A DNA stretch of 62,240 nucleotides from Rhodospirillales bacterium (GCA_020638365.1 JACKIQ010000008.1:1-62240), one strand, 5' to 3'; positions 25,035-34,674 are shown, counted from the stretch's first letter. A program made the numbers and translations. Notes: generated by a model from the letters alone, not told the origin.

Positions 25035-25919
25035 ATGTTTCATCGCGTAAGGTCAGAGATACAAGAGGGAGAGCAGAAGTCTCAGGGACAAGCTTCTTCG
25101 CAAGAGTATAAGGGCCGTGAAATTCGTGGGTCTGTTATTCGAAAAAAGTCCAGCCGAGAGGTTATTAAGGAAATGGACGAGGTCAATCGCATTCAGGAGC
25201 AGGAAGAGCTTGAGCTTGATGATGCCGATGAATCGTACGAGATGGAAGCTGACGAAATGGAAGAAGACGAAGAGTCACCTGCGCCTGTATACGGGCCCAA
25301 GGGATTTGTTAGCGAATCCGAAATTCAGACGCGTCCCTCTGAAATGGGTACAGGCAGCTTCCAGCGCTCCTACCAGCCTACTGGCCGTTCCGGAGGAAGC
25401 TATCCGGGTTCGTATGTTCCTTCACAAGCTTATGAAGCGCCGTCACTTACTTCTGCGGATCGGGTGCTGACTATCGGCAAGGGCATAAACATGTCCGGTG
25501 AAATCGACGCCTGCGATCATCTTATGGTTGAGGGTACGGTTGAGGCCGCTCTTAAAGGCGCTAAGGTTCTTGAAATCGCGGAGTCCGGAACGTTTTACGG
25601 TACCGTAGAAATAGAAGAAGCTACGATTGCAGGGCGTTTTGAAGGTGATATTACCGTAAACGGGCGCCTGACAATCCGTTCAAGCGGAACGATTACCGGC
25701 TCTATCGCTTACCGTGAGCTTGAGATCGAAGCAGGAGCAGTTCTTGACGGAAAGGTTACGCCTCTTAAAGCTGCTCCGGACAGCAAACGCCTGGAAAAGT
25801 ACCGGGCCGGCACGGACGCTTCAGCGATGGCGAAAGCCAAGGAGATCGTCTCCAAGCGCGAGCGGAAGGAGCCGGCCAACATGGAAGGCGGGATGTTCTC
25901 GAAGACCTCCGCGAAATAA
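25035..25919 (+). CDS. Bactofilin (polymer-forming cytoskeletal protein)
   Basis: This protein has 294 residues from ATG 25035, behind AAAGG; GTG 25017 is a longer option. The N-terminal 140 residues are acidic, Gln/Ser/Pro-rich and probably disordered. The bactofilin beta-helix domain covers about 145-250 (RVLTIGKGINMSGEI ... ITVNGRLTIRSSGTITGSI), followed by a short basic tail. Bactofilins polymerise without nucleotide and position cell-wall enzymes; the long disordered head is unusual compared with compact bactofilins. It is monocistronic, with a structured leader and a terminator. Confidence 0.9.
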   Translation: MFHRVRSEIQEGEQKSQGQASSQEYKGREIRGSVIRKKSSREVIKEMDEVNRIQEQEELELDDADESYEMEADEMEEDEESPAPVYGPKGFVSESEIQTRPSEMGTGSFQRSYQPTGRSGGSYPGSYVPSQAYEAPSLTSADRVLTIGKGINMSGEIDACDHLMVEGTVEAALKGAKVLEIAESGTFYGTVEIEEATIAGRFEGDITVNGRLTIRSSGTITGSIAYRELEIEAGAVLDGKVTPLKAAPDSKRLEKYRAGTDASAMAKAKEIVSKRERKEPANMEGGMFSKTSAK

Positions 25920-25952
25920 TGGCGGTTCAGGATTAATCTCTGTTAGAATTTT

Positions 25953-25978
25953 AAGAGGCCGCTTTTTAGCGGCCTCTT
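25953..25978. terminator. Bidirectional intrinsic terminator
   Basis: A perfect 10-bp stem, AAGAGGCCGC (25953-25962) with GCGGCCTCTT (25969-25978), around a six-base loop. It separates the convergent bactofilin and nth genes. The stem carries terminal A-T pairs on both sides, so it can serve both strands. Confidence 0.8.
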
Positions 25979-26004
25979 TGAATTACGGGTCAGCGCTTTG
26001 AAAA

Positions 26005-26652
26005 CTACGCAGGTTTTTTGTTATTTTCCTTTTCTTTCCAGCCGCATAAATCCCGCACGGGGCAACGACTGCACAGCGGTTTTCTTGCCTTACAGGTATA
26101 TCGCCCCAGAAGGATCAGCCAGTGGTGAGCGTTCAGGGCAAACTCTGGCGGCACGATTTTAAGAAGGCGGGCCTCTACTTCTTCCGGGTTTTTTCCGTGT
26201 GCAAGGCCGGTGCGGTTTGACACCCGGAAAATATGGGTGTCTACAGCCATAGTCGGCTGTCCGAACGCGACATTTAAAACAACATTTGCCGTCTTTCGCC
26301 CCACGCCGGGTAACTTGACAAGCTCTTCAAGCGTATCAGGAACGTTGCCACCGTGTTCTATGATCAGTCTTTCTGATAAGGCCATGATGTTTTTTGCCTT
26401 GTTATTGTAAAGGCCGATTGTTTTTATGTGGTCCCTCACCACTTCCAAGCCCAGAGCCAGCATTTTTACAGGCGAATCGGCTTTCCGAAACAGGGCCTTC
26501 GTTGCCTTGTTTACTCCCGCATCCGTAGCCTGAGCCGAGAGCACAACCGCTATGAGAAGAGTGTAGGGGTTTGAATATTCCAGTTCGCTTCGGGGTTCAG
26601 GATTTTCCGCTCTCAGACGCGTAAAGAATTCTGTTACTTCGTGTTTTTTCAT
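26005..26652 (-). CDS. nth: Endonuclease III
   Basis: This 215-residue DNA glycosylase/AP lyase removes oxidised pyrimidines. The helix-hairpin-helix LVKLPGVGRKTANV contains the catalytic Lys120, and Asp138 in VDTH is the second catalytic residue. Four cysteines at the C-terminus (CKARKPLCSRCPVRDLC) give the Cx6Cx2Cx5C [4Fe-4S] loop. Length and motifs match E. coli Nth. It is divergent from the AraC-MGMT fusion gene, another repair function. Confidence 0.96.
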   Translation of the reverse strand: MKKHEVTEFFTRLRAENPEPRSELEYSNPYTLLIAVVLSAQATDAGVNKATKALFRKADSPVKMLALGLEVVRDHIKTIGLYNNKAKNIMALSERLIIEHGGNVPDTLEELVKLPGVGRKTANVVLNVAFGQPTMAVDTHIFRVSNRTGLAHGKNPEEVEARLLKIVPPEFALNAHHWLILLGRYTCKARKPLCSRCPVRDLCGWKEKENNKKPA

Positions 26653-26726
26653 GCCTCAATGATAGCAAAATTACCGTGCCAAGAAACGGATTGGATTCTT
26701 TCAGGCCGCTGTTTACATTTTATGTT

Positions 26727-27569
26727 ATGAAAGAGAATTTCAAATACAGGATTATTGCCGAGAGCATTGATTATCTTGTTGCCCATTACAAGGACCAACC
26801 TGATTTAACGTTTCTGGCAGAACGTGCCGGGTATGAGGTGACGCATTTTCAAAAACTTTTTAAAAAGCATGTCGGGATCAGTCCGAAGAGGCTTATCCAG
26901 TATATGAATATCAGGCATGCCAGAGAGCTGCTACGCAACGGTGTGCCGTTACTCGATGCGGCACTTGATACCGGACTTTCGGGTTTGTCACGACTTCATG
27001 ATTTGTTTGTAAGCTGTGAAGGAATTACACCCGGTCAAGTGCAGGGTAGAGGAAAAGGACTGACTATCACCTATGGCTTTTACCCCAGTGTCATTGGCGA
27101 AATCATGATTGCCCGTACTGAGCGGGGCTTATGCTGGCTTGGATTTCTTCTTAATGAAGATCGGAGCATTCCTTTAGAGCGCGCACAGGAACACTGGCCA
27201 GCTGCGGCCTTTCTACTGGATGACGATGCTGTTCAGAAAGATGCAGAAGCCGTTATGAAGATATGGAGCGGGCAGGGGGACAAGCGCAAAACACTAAAAC
27301 TCGATCTTTACGGGACTAATTTTCAGATACAAGTCTGGAAGGCGCTTATGCAAATACCTTCAGGAACGACTATTACATATCAGGATATCGCACGGCGTGT
27401 TTGTTCACAGAGGGCCTCTCGTGCTGTCGGAAAAGCGGTCGGTGCCAACCCGATTTCACTTCTAATACCCTGTCACCGCGTGATCCGTTCAACCGGAATC
27501 ATAGACAATTACGCCTGGGGTGGGGCGCGCAAAAAACTTATTCTGGCTTTAGAACAGCGTGCAGATTAA
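26727..27569 (+). CDS. AraC-type / O6-methylguanine-DNA methyltransferase fusion (Ada-like)
   Basis: This protein has 280 residues from ATG 26727; the frame is open to GTG 26676. The N-terminal AraC-type DNA-binding domain covers about 5-105. A methyltransferase N-domain (about 112-185) and the MGMT catalytic domain follow (about 195-280), with active Cys249 in IPCHRV and the SRAVGKAVGANP motif. The four-Cys zinc domain that starts E. coli Ada and senses methylphosphotriesters is absent, so activation must work differently or the protein is mainly a repair enzyme. It is divergent from nth. Confidence 0.9.
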   Translation: MKENFKYRIIAESIDYLVAHYKDQPDLTFLAERAGYEVTHFQKLFKKHVGISPKRLIQYMNIRHARELLRNGVPLLDAALDTGLSGLSRLHDLFVSCEGITPGQVQGRGKGLTITYGFYPSVIGEIMIARTERGLCWLGFLLNEDRSIPLERAQEHWPAAAFLLDDDAVQKDAEAVMKIWSGQGDKRKTLKLDLYGTNFQIQVWKALMQIPSGTTITYQDIARRVCSQRASRAVGKAVGANPISLLIPCHRVIRSTGIIDNYAWGGARKKLILALEQRAD

Positions 27570-27585
27570 AGGATACTTTGTTCAG

Positions 27586-28365
27586 CTATTCGTCAAGATT
27601 CAGAACATCGCGCATAGTGTAAAGGCCCGGTTCCTTATCAGACAGCCAAAGAGCTGCCCGCAGCGCACCACGCGCGAAAAGGGAACGGTCGGTAGCAATG
27701 TGTCCTAATTCCACGCGTTCTCCTTCACCGTAGAAGGTTACCTTGTGTTCACCTACGACATCTCCTCCGCGTGCGACGGCAAAGCCTATCGTGCCTGCCG
27801 GTCTTGTGCCGATGCGACCGTGACGATCATAGACCGCCAGATGGTCAAAATTCTTACCTCGGCCATTAGCCGCTGCCTTGCCGAGCATGATGGCCGTGCC
27901 GGACGGTGAATCGACCTTATATTTATGGTGGGTTTCAAAAATTTCGATATCCCACTCGACACCTAGGCACTCAGCAGTTTTTTCAATGTGGGCTACCAGA
28001 ATGTTTAAGCCTATGCTCATATTTGCACTATACATAATTGGTGCTTCCTTAGAGGCTTCGAGCAGGGCTTGTTCGTCTTCCTTATCCAGTCCTGTTGTTC
28101 CAACGACAAGGGGTTTTTTGAGTTCTGCTGCCAAGCTTGCATGTGTACGAGACGCATCAGGACTCGTAAAGTCAATGACTATGTCCGATATTTCAAAAAG
28201 CTCGCGCGCATCTTTTGTTACAAAATAACTAACTTTCTCTTTTTTTTCGCTCTGGATGCTGCCACCTGAAAGGACAAGGCCTTCTCCTGCCCATCGCTCC
28301 GTCCCCAGTTCCTTTACGACAAGTTTCCCTACGCGGCCCGTACAACCTGCTACACCGATTTTCAT
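27586..28365 (-). CDS. dapB: 4-hydroxy-tetrahydrodipicolinate reductase
   Basis: This 259-residue NAD(P)H-dependent enzyme of the lysine/diaminopimelate pathway also supplies meso-DAP for peptidoglycan. The N-terminal GVAGCTGRVG nucleotide-binding loop and the ETHHKYKVDSPSGTA catalytic/substrate signature (about 155) are intact. It is the last gene of the minus-strand dnaK-dnaJ-dapB run, 55 bases after dnaJ, so it may share heat-shock transcription. Confidence 0.96.
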   Translation of the reverse strand: MKIGVAGCTGRVGKLVVKELGTERWAGEGLVLSGGSIQSEKKEKVSYFVTKDARELFEISDIVIDFTSPDASRTHASLAAELKKPLVVGTTGLDKEDEQALLEASKEAPIMYSANMSIGLNILVAHIEKTAECLGVEWDIEIFETHHKYKVDSPSGTAIMLGKAAANGRGKNFDHLAVYDRHGRIGTRPAGTIGFAVARGGDVVGEHKVTFYGEGERVELGHIATDRSLFARGALRAALWLSDKEPGLYTMRDVLNLDE

Positions 28366-28420
28366 TTTTTTCCTCTACTCTTTATTCCTGCCAACTTATT
28401 TCTGAGCTTTTCTGAAATTA

Positions 28421-29563
28421 TCACTCACCCCAGAATTCTCGCATTTTTTTAAAAAATCCGCTTGATTCCGGGGAATTTTTGCCCGTTGCGCCAGTCCCGT
28501 CTATTGATTCATCCAGCTGCTTTAGAAGGTCCAGCTGCTTTTTGCTCAGATTGACAGGCGTTTCTACAAAAATTTCGATATACATATCGCCGCGCGTTTC
28601 CGATCGCAAGACGCTCATTCCTTTTCCCTTTATGCGGAATTGCTGCCCGGTTTGCGTGCCAGCCGGCACTTTTACGCTTGCCCGTTTTCCTTCTATGGTT
28701 GGAACTTCGACTTCGCCTCCCAGGGCAGCGCGCGTTACCGTGATGGGGACGCGGCAATACAGGTTCGCGCCTTCGCGACGAAAGAGTTTATGCGGTTTGA
28801 CGTTGAGAAGGACGTACAGATCGCCTTTCGTTCCCCCACGAGGGCCGGCTTCACCTTCTCCTGTCAACCGAATGCGGCGTCCTGTTTCAACCCCGGCGGG
28901 TATCTTGACGTTCAGGTTCTTTTCTTTTCTGATCACGCCCTGTCCAGAACATTTTCTGCACGGGCTTGATATGATGCTTCCGGCGCCATGACAAGTCGGG
29001 CAGGTGCGTTCGATCGTGAAAAATCCCTGCTGCTGCCTTATGCGGCCCTGACCTTCGCAAGCCGAGCAACTCTGGCTCGATGTACCCGGCTCGGAGCCTT
29101 TACCGTCACAGGAATCACAAGTGTCGTGCAAAGGAATTTTGATTTTTGCTTCCTTGCCCAGATACGCTTCTTCCAAAGTTATTTCCAGCGTGTACTGAAT
29201 GTCCGAGCCGCGTGTGGGACCGGAGCGACGGCGTCCGCCCATGAAATCTCCGAACATGTCCTCAAATATGTCGGAAAAGGCACCGCCGAACCCACTGAAA
29301 TCGCCTCCGGCACCGGGCGAGGCGGCGCCCATGCTGCCGTCGAAAGCGCTCATGCCGTAACGGTCATATGCAGCCCGCCTTTGTTCATCTTTCAAAACAT
29401 CGTAGGCACGGTTTATTTCCTTAAATTTTTCTTCGGCCTTCGGATTATCCTTATTGCGGTCGGGATGATATTTCATGGCCAGCTTACGGTAGGCCTTTTT
29501 AATATCGTCGTCGCCGGCGTTTTTTTCCACGCCAAGGACTTTATAAAAATCCGTATCCGACAT
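28421..29563 (-). CDS. dnaJ: Chaperone DnaJ (Hsp40)
   Basis: This 380-residue co-chaperone stimulates the DnaK ATPase. The J domain (1-70) carries HPD (KYHPDRNKDNP), followed by a Gly/Phe-rich linker (about 75-115), four CxxCxGxG zinc repeats between about 148 and 215 (CDSCDGKG, CSACEGQG, CPTCHGAG, CRKCSGQG) and the C-terminal substrate-binding domain. It lies 119 bases downstream of dnaK. Confidence 0.97.
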   Translation of the reverse strand: MSDTDFYKVLGVEKNAGDDDIKKAYRKLAMKYHPDRNKDNPKAEEKFKEINRAYDVLKDEQRRAAYDRYGMSAFDGSMGAASPGAGGDFSGFGGAFSDIFEDMFGDFMGGRRRSGPTRGSDIQYTLEITLEEAYLGKEAKIKIPLHDTCDSCDGKGSEPGTSSQSCSACEGQGRIRQQQGFFTIERTCPTCHGAGSIISSPCRKCSGQGVIRKEKNLNVKIPAGVETGRRIRLTGEGEAGPRGGTKGDLYVLLNVKPHKLFRREGANLYCRVPITVTRAALGGEVEVPTIEGKRASVKVPAGTQTGQQFRIKGKGMSVLRSETRGDMYIEIFVETPVNLSKKQLDLLKQLDESIDGTGATGKNSPESSGFFKKMREFWGE

Positions 29564-29682
29564 TGTTTGCTTCTCCCGCCCAATATGCGGTTTTATCTTG
29601 TCTTTACCAAATACGCCGGAGGCAGACCGTCAATTGTTCTTGTCTCCGGCGTATCTTAAATTTACTTCATATCAAAGAGCTA

Positions 29683-31632
29683 TCAGGCCGACTTCTTGTT
29701 ATCGTCATCCGCCTCTTCTTCGATTTCCAGATCCGTAAAGTCCGCATCAATTGTTTTGTCTTCTTCATCAATGTCAACGGATTCCTGACCATCCCCGGCG
29801 TCCATACCCGCTTCTTTTTCCTGGGCCTTGCGATAAGCAAGTTCACCAAGCTTCATGCTGGCCTGAACAAGTGCGTCAGTTTTTGTTTTAATTTCGTCGC
29901 CGTCGGCTGATTCGCTGGATAAAACATCTTTCAGATTGTCTATGGCTTTTTCGATCTCGGCCTTTTCGGGGGCCGGGACGTCATCGCCCAGATCCTCAAG
30001 CGTCGATTCGGCCGTGTGGATTGCCGATTCGGCATGATTCCTCGCCTCTACTGTAGCACGCTTTTTCTTATCCGATTCGGCGTTGGTTTCAGCGTCCTTG
30101 ACCATTTGCTCTATATCGGCATCCGAGAGCCCGCCTGAAGCCTGTATACGGATCTGTTGCTCCTTATTTGTGGCTTTGTCCTTGGCCGTTACGTGGACGA
30201 TCCCGTTCGCGTCGATGTCGAAGGTGACCTCGATCTGCGGGATTCCGCGCGGGGCAGGGGGGATACCTACCAGATCGAACTGTCCGAGCATCTTATTGTC
30301 CGCAGCCATTTCACGCTCACCCTGGAATACGCGGATCGTTACAGCGTTCTGGTTGTCTTCTGCCGTAGAGAACGTCTGTGACTTTTTCGTCGGGATGGTC
30401 GTATTACGCTCAATCAAGCGTGTAAACACACCCCCTAAAGTTTCAATCCCCAAGGAGAGTGGCGTTACATCGAGCAGAAGGACGTCTTTGACGTCTCCCT
30501 GCAGTACACCCCCCTGAATGGCGGCGCCATCAGCAACGACCTCGTCAGGGTTCACGCCCTTGTGCGGCTCCTTGCCGAAGAAATCCTTTACCGTTTCGAT
30601 GATCTTGGGCATGCGGGTCATACCGCCGACCAGAATTATGTCATTGATTTCAGACGCTTTCAGCCCGGCGTCCTTAAGAGCGGCCTTGACCGGCTCTATC
30701 GTGCGCTTGACCAGATCGGACACGATGCTTTCCAGCTTGGCGCGGGACAGGGCGATCTGAAGATGCTTCGGGCCAGAGGAATCAGCCGTGATAAAGGGCA
30801 GATTTATCTCAGTCTGCGAAGTGCTGGACAACTCAATTTTAGCTTTCTCGGCGGCTTCCTTGAGACGCTGGAGAGCCAGCTTATCCTGCCGCAGGTCGAT
30901 ACCCTGTTCCTTTTTAAATTCATCGGCAAGGTAGTCTATAATCCGAATGTCGAAATCTTCCCCGCCAAGGAACGTATCGCCATTGGTCGCTTTGACTTCG
31001 AATACGCCGTCACCGATTTCAAGAATGGAAACATCGAAGGTGCCGCCCCCAAGGTCGTATACGACAATTGTTCCAGAGGCTTTTTTGTCCAGACCGTAGG
31101 CCAGAGCTGCTGCCGTCGGTTCGTTGATGATGCGTTCAACCTCAAGACCGGCTATTTTACCGGCATCTTTGGTGGCCTGGCGCTGGGAGTCGTTAAAATA
31201 TGCCGGAACCGTGATTACGGCTCTTGTTACGGGCTCTCCCAAAAAATCCTCAGCAGTTTCCTTCATTTTCTGAAGAACCATTGCAGAAATCTGGGACGGT
31301 GCGTATTTCTCCCCGTTCACCTCGACCCATGCGTCGCCATTTTCACCTTCTATAATATTAAAAGGTGCTTTTTTATGCATATCCTTGACCTGTGGATCGT
31401 TGAATCGTCTTCCGATCAGGCGCTTGATAGCGTAGAGGGTATTTTCCGGGTTTGTGACGGCCTGCCGTTTGGCCGGCTGGCCCACGAGACGCTCCCCGTC
31501 TTTTGAGAAGGCCACCATAGAGGGAGTTGTCCTCATGCCTTCTGAATTTTCTATAACTCTTGGCTCCTTACCGTCCATAACAGCAACGCAGGAGTTTGTG
31601 GTTCCCAAGTCAATTCCAATGATTTTGCTCAT
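29683..31632 (-). CDS. dnaK: Chaperone DnaK (Hsp70)
   Basis: This protein has 649 residues. The start at 31632 is set by MSKIIGIDLGTTNSC and the AGAGG ribosome-binding site; the frame is open to 31671. The nucleotide-binding domain (1-385) includes GGTFDVSIL and GGMTRMP. The substrate-binding domain (about 395-505) is followed by a helical lid and an acidic C-terminal tail ending DDDNKKSA. It lies between grpE and dnaJ on the same strand. Confidence 0.98.
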   Translation of the reverse strand: MSKIIGIDLGTTNSCVAVMDGKEPRVIENSEGMRTTPSMVAFSKDGERLVGQPAKRQAVTNPENTLYAIKRLIGRRFNDPQVKDMHKKAPFNIIEGENGDAWVEVNGEKYAPSQISAMVLQKMKETAEDFLGEPVTRAVITVPAYFNDSQRQATKDAGKIAGLEVERIINEPTAAALAYGLDKKASGTIVVYDLGGGTFDVSILEIGDGVFEVKATNGDTFLGGEDFDIRIIDYLADEFKKEQGIDLRQDKLALQRLKEAAEKAKIELSSTSQTEINLPFITADSSGPKHLQIALSRAKLESIVSDLVKRTIEPVKAALKDAGLKASEINDIILVGGMTRMPKIIETVKDFFGKEPHKGVNPDEVVADGAAIQGGVLQGDVKDVLLLDVTPLSLGIETLGGVFTRLIERNTTIPTKKSQTFSTAEDNQNAVTIRVFQGEREMAADNKMLGQFDLVGIPPAPRGIPQIEVTFDIDANGIVHVTAKDKATNKEQQIRIQASGGLSDADIEQMVKDAETNAESDKKKRATVEARNHAESAIHTAESTLEDLGDDVPAPEKAEIEKAIDNLKDVLSSESADGDEIKTKTDALVQASMKLGELAYRKAQEKEAGMDAGDGQESVDIDEEDKTIDADFTDLEIEEEADDDNKKSA

Positions 31633-31733
31633 CTTGATACCTCTTATATTAGCGAAAACGCAGCGGCCCACTATGGCACCGGTGGATTTCCAAAGGTCTG
31701 GTTCGTCCCATACATAGCTGTACGTACGGAATA

Positions 31734-31763
31734 ACTATAGCATAACGAAAAAAAACGCCACAA
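31734..31763 (-). promoter_or_regulatory. Candidate dnaK promoter
   Basis: On the minus strand TTGTGG, an 18-base spacer and TATAGT lie about 100 bases before dnaK and 26 bases after the grpE stop. GCTATAGT resembles the alphaproteobacterial heat-shock -10 element, but the -35 is a poor match to CTTG. No CIRCE element is nearby. Confidence 0.4.
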
Positions 31764-31788
31764 CAGAAGTCAAAAAAAACTCAAAACT

Positions 31789-32514
31789 TCAGACTTGCGT
31801 GTCCAAATTCCGGCCCGGCTCGGGAGGCAGGTCATCATGATCGGTGCCCGACCCGTTTCCCGTATCTTTTACAACGCCGACGCGAGCGGGGCGCAATAGG
31901 CGATCATGTATGGTATAACCGGGCTCGACCAGTTGAAAGATGGTTCCTGCGGGCAGCCCGGGCACGGGCGCCTCGAACATTACCTCGTGCAGATTGGGGT
32001 CGAAAACCTCATTCATCGGCTCTAGTTTCTTGATTCCGCTTCGCTCGAAGACTGATAAAAGTTCACGCTCTGTTGCTTCTACGCCGCTAAGAATATTTTT
32101 AAACTGTTCGTCTATCTGAGGCATATTTGCGGGGATAGCCTCCAGTGCACGGCGCAGGTTGTCGGCCACGGACAGTAAATCGCGTGCGAAGCCGGAGACC
32201 GCATATTTGCCTGCATCCTGACGCTCCTTAACTGCGCGTCGGCGCAGATTTTCGGTTTCCGCCATCGCCCGAAGCAACTGATCCTTTGTCTTTTCAAGCT
32301 CATTTTCCAAGCGTTCAATGTGCATTTTCTCTTCAGAGAGAGAGGGCTTAAATCCCTTCTCAGTCTCCTTAGGGCCTGCCTCAGCGTCCTGCAAAGCTTC
32401 TTCGAAGGTCTTCGATCCGGAAAGCCTGTGTTCGACTTCGGGCTCAATCGGCTCCGCATCGTCTTTCTGCGTTTCTTCGCCAGAATTAAAGTCTCTTTTC
32501 TGTGTCTCGTTCAT
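31789..32514 (-). CDS. grpE: Nucleotide exchange factor GrpE
   Basis: This protein has 241 residues from ATG 32514, behind GAGGT at good spacing. A long acidic N-terminal extension (about 1-75) precedes the helical dimerisation region (about 75-125, KTKDQLLRAMAETENLRRRA), and the C-terminal beta domain ends with DRLLRPARVGV. It promotes ADP release from DnaK. It is about 40 residues longer than the E. coli protein because of the acidic head. Confidence 0.95.
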   Translation of the reverse strand: MNETQKRDFNSGEETQKDDAEPIEPEVEHRLSGSKTFEEALQDAEAGPKETEKGFKPSLSEEKMHIERLENELEKTKDQLLRAMAETENLRRRAVKERQDAGKYAVSGFARDLLSVADNLRRALEAIPANMPQIDEQFKNILSGVEATERELLSVFERSGIKKLEPMNEVFDPNLHEVMFEAPVPGLPAGTIFQLVEPGYTIHDRLLRPARVGVVKDTGNGSGTDHDDLPPEPGRNLDTQV

Positions 32515-32585
32515 TATCAACACCTCAAAGAAAAATTTTCGTAGAGCAGGACGCTCCACTTCTGAGATCCAGTATCAAAGGCCTC

Positions 32586-33458
32586 TTAATCGTACAAACC
32601 CGGCTTGCGTGCATAAACCGGAAGGTCGTATGGCTTCGCCATAGCCCCGTCGGGTCCATACATGGTCTTTGTGGGTTGAACCGCTCCGACCTGTGTATCT
32701 CTTTCCTCCGAAGAAATCCGGCCCAGAATCTCACCGCGCGGATCGGTATAGAATTTTATATTTTTAACCCAGACGGGCTGCTCAAACTTTTCAAATGTTT
32801 CCCTTAGCGGCACCAGACCGTGCTTGTCCGCAAAAGCATCCAGCAAAGGCCCAACGTCCTGGAACGATCTGGCCGAAGGCGCGTGAAGGATAACCGTATT
32901 TGAAGGGTAGAACCAATACGTTTCAAAGGAAGACCCCCCGGGCGATTTTCCGACGAATTCGATGCGGTCCTTGGTTATGTTCACATCAACATCCGAATAT
33001 CGGCCGTATTTCTTGCTTTTCAGCCCTATCTTAGAAATGAGTCGGCCCATCAGTTCGTCACGGTTAAGGCGAACATCAAAAGACAGGGTATGAGTCTGAA
33101 TATCGCAGCTATAGTTTCCGTAACGCACTTCCTCGTTCCGCAGCACAAATTGCGGGTCGTCTTCAATGATTATATCGATCTTTTTAGGCGTAAAATGCAG
33201 AGTTATTTCAGCATCTTCCACGCCAACACAGCCTGAAACGACACCAACGTTCGAGAAGTGCAGGTCAAAATCCCCTTCTTTTCCGTCCAGAGCTCTTTGT
33301 ACGACAACGGCGAAAGCTCCGCGTGTCACAAGGTTCAAGGAATCATCGTCTTCCTCGCCTGTCATTTGCGCCTGAACTGGTTGAACTACCAGAATATTCA
33401 CGGCGGATAGGGCGAAAACGGCTAAAAGTGTGAAAAGCGGCAAGCGTTTTAATGACAT
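32586..33458 (-). CDS. Exported protein of unknown function between hrcA and grpE
   Basis: This protein has 290 residues from ATG 33458; the open frame begins at 33521. The signal peptide (about 1-31) ends PVQAQ. The mature part is beta-rich with two cysteines (VVSGCVG, NYSCDI) that could pair. The C-terminal 50 residues are Pro/Gly-rich (PTKTMYGPDGAMAKPYDLP). No family is recognised. It lies on the heat-shock strand, 143 bases below hrcA and 71 above grpE, so it may be stress-induced and periplasmic, but that is inferred from position only. Confidence 0.75.
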   Translation of the reverse strand: MSLKRLPLFTLLAVFALSAVNILVVQPVQAQMTGEEDDDSLNLVTRGAFAVVVQRALDGKEGDFDLHFSNVGVVSGCVGVEDAEITLHFTPKKIDIIIEDDPQFVLRNEEVRYGNYSCDIQTHTLSFDVRLNRDELMGRLISKIGLKSKKYGRYSDVDVNITKDRIEFVGKSPGGSSFETYWFYPSNTVILHAPSARSFQDVGPLLDAFADKHGLVPLRETFEKFEQPVWVKNIKFYTDPRGEILGRISSEERDTQVGAVQPTKTMYGPDGAMAKPYDLPVYARKPGLYD

Positions 33459-33601
33459 AGCAAGAACCCAAAGTATTAAATCAACCGGAACCACTTTAAC
33501 TCGGAACGCATGAACAGGCAAAACATATATGAAATATCTGTGTTTTTTTCATTTTCAGTGTCAAACAGGCTGTAAATTTGTATTTACTAATATATAGCCT
33601 G

Positions 33602-34645
33602 TTACTTATATAGCCTGCCTATGATCTGCGAAGTGTAGTCGACCATCGGGATAATGCGATCGTAATCAAGGCGGGTCGGTCCTATGACCCCGATGGCGCC
33701 AACGATTTTCTGGCTGGCCGATCTATAGGGCGAGATGATAAGCGACCATCCAGACTGATCGAAAATCTTGTTTTCCGAGCCAATAAAAATTTGCACGCCT
33801 TCGGCGTCGCCAAGATTCTTGATAAGGCTCAGCATCATTTCCTGCTCTTCGAGGTAACCTAGCAGAGCCCTTGCTCTTTGAAGGTCTTCAAGCGCCTTTA
33901 CGTCTTCAAGCAAATGGGACTGGCCGCGGACAATCATGTATGCGGCCCCTTTTCCCACTGCGTTCTTGAGAGGGAGAGCCAAGCCCGCCTCGACGAGATC
34001 CGCTGTAATTTTGTCCAAATGGGTCCTGTTTTTCCGGATATCCTCGGCGACATCCTTTTGTGCCTGCGTGATCGTCTTACCTGACAGGTGACTGTTGAGA
34101 TAATTAGACGCAGCGATAAGACTGGCCGCATTCGTATTTTCCGGCACATCCATCACCCGGTTTTCTACCATTCCGTTTTCCATGACAAGAACGACCAGAA
34201 CCTTGCATGGATCAAGGGGGATAAACTGAATCTGCCTGATGTTATTGTCCATTTTTGGGGCGACAACGAGGCTTGCGCATGAAGAGAGGCCCGAAAGCAT
34301 ATCTGTGGCTTTTTCCAACGCCTCATTGACCGTGCTTCCATTTCTCAGGCAGTGATTTTCGATTTTTTTGCGTTCGCGTTCCGACAAACCTCCGATTTCC
34401 ATAAGGCCGTCTATATAAAGGCGAAGGCCGGTCTGGGTCGGCATGCGCCCGGCGGACGTATGGGGTGCGTAGAGCAGTCCGAGTTCCTCAAGATCCGCCA
34501 TGGTGTTGCGGATACTGGCCGGAGACAAGCAAATTCCGGAAGTGCGTGAAATCGTACGGGAACCGACGGGGTGGCCCGTTTCCAAGTACGTATCTACAAT
34601 AAAGCGAAAAATTTCCCGCGATCTATCGTTCAGTTCCGAAATCAT
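33602..34645 (-). CDS. hrcA: Heat-inducible transcription repressor HrcA
   Basis: This protein has 347 residues from ATG 34645; TTG 34681 is possible. HrcA represses chaperone operons through CIRCE elements and needs GroEL for activity. The N-terminal winged helix has the family signature LNDRSREIFRFIVDTYLETG and GSRTISR; the C-terminal domain (about 100-340) is also typical. No CIRCE element is visible at grpE, dnaK or hrcA itself in this window, so its target is probably groESL elsewhere. It is divergent from rph. Confidence 0.95.
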   Translation of the reverse strand: MISELNDRSREIFRFIVDTYLETGHPVGSRTISRTSGICLSPASIRNTMADLEELGLLYAPHTSAGRMPTQTGLRLYIDGLMEIGGLSERERKKIENHCLRNGSTVNEALEKATDMLSGLSSCASLVVAPKMDNNIRQIQFIPLDPCKVLVVLVMENGMVENRVMDVPENTNAASLIAASNYLNSHLSGKTITQAQKDVAEDIRKNRTHLDKITADLVEAGLALPLKNAVGKGAAYMIVRGQSHLLEDVKALEDLQRARALLGYLEEQEMMLSLIKNLGDAEGVQIFIGSENKIFDQSGWSLIISPYRSASQKIVGAIGVIGPTRLDYDRIIPMVDYTSQIIGRLYK

Positions 34646-34674
34646 GGCTTTTATAATAAATCCCTGCTGCGAAA

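Noticed and set aside
30562..31506. 314-codon plus-strand ORF inside dnaK
   Set aside because: Shadow of dnaK on the opposite strand.
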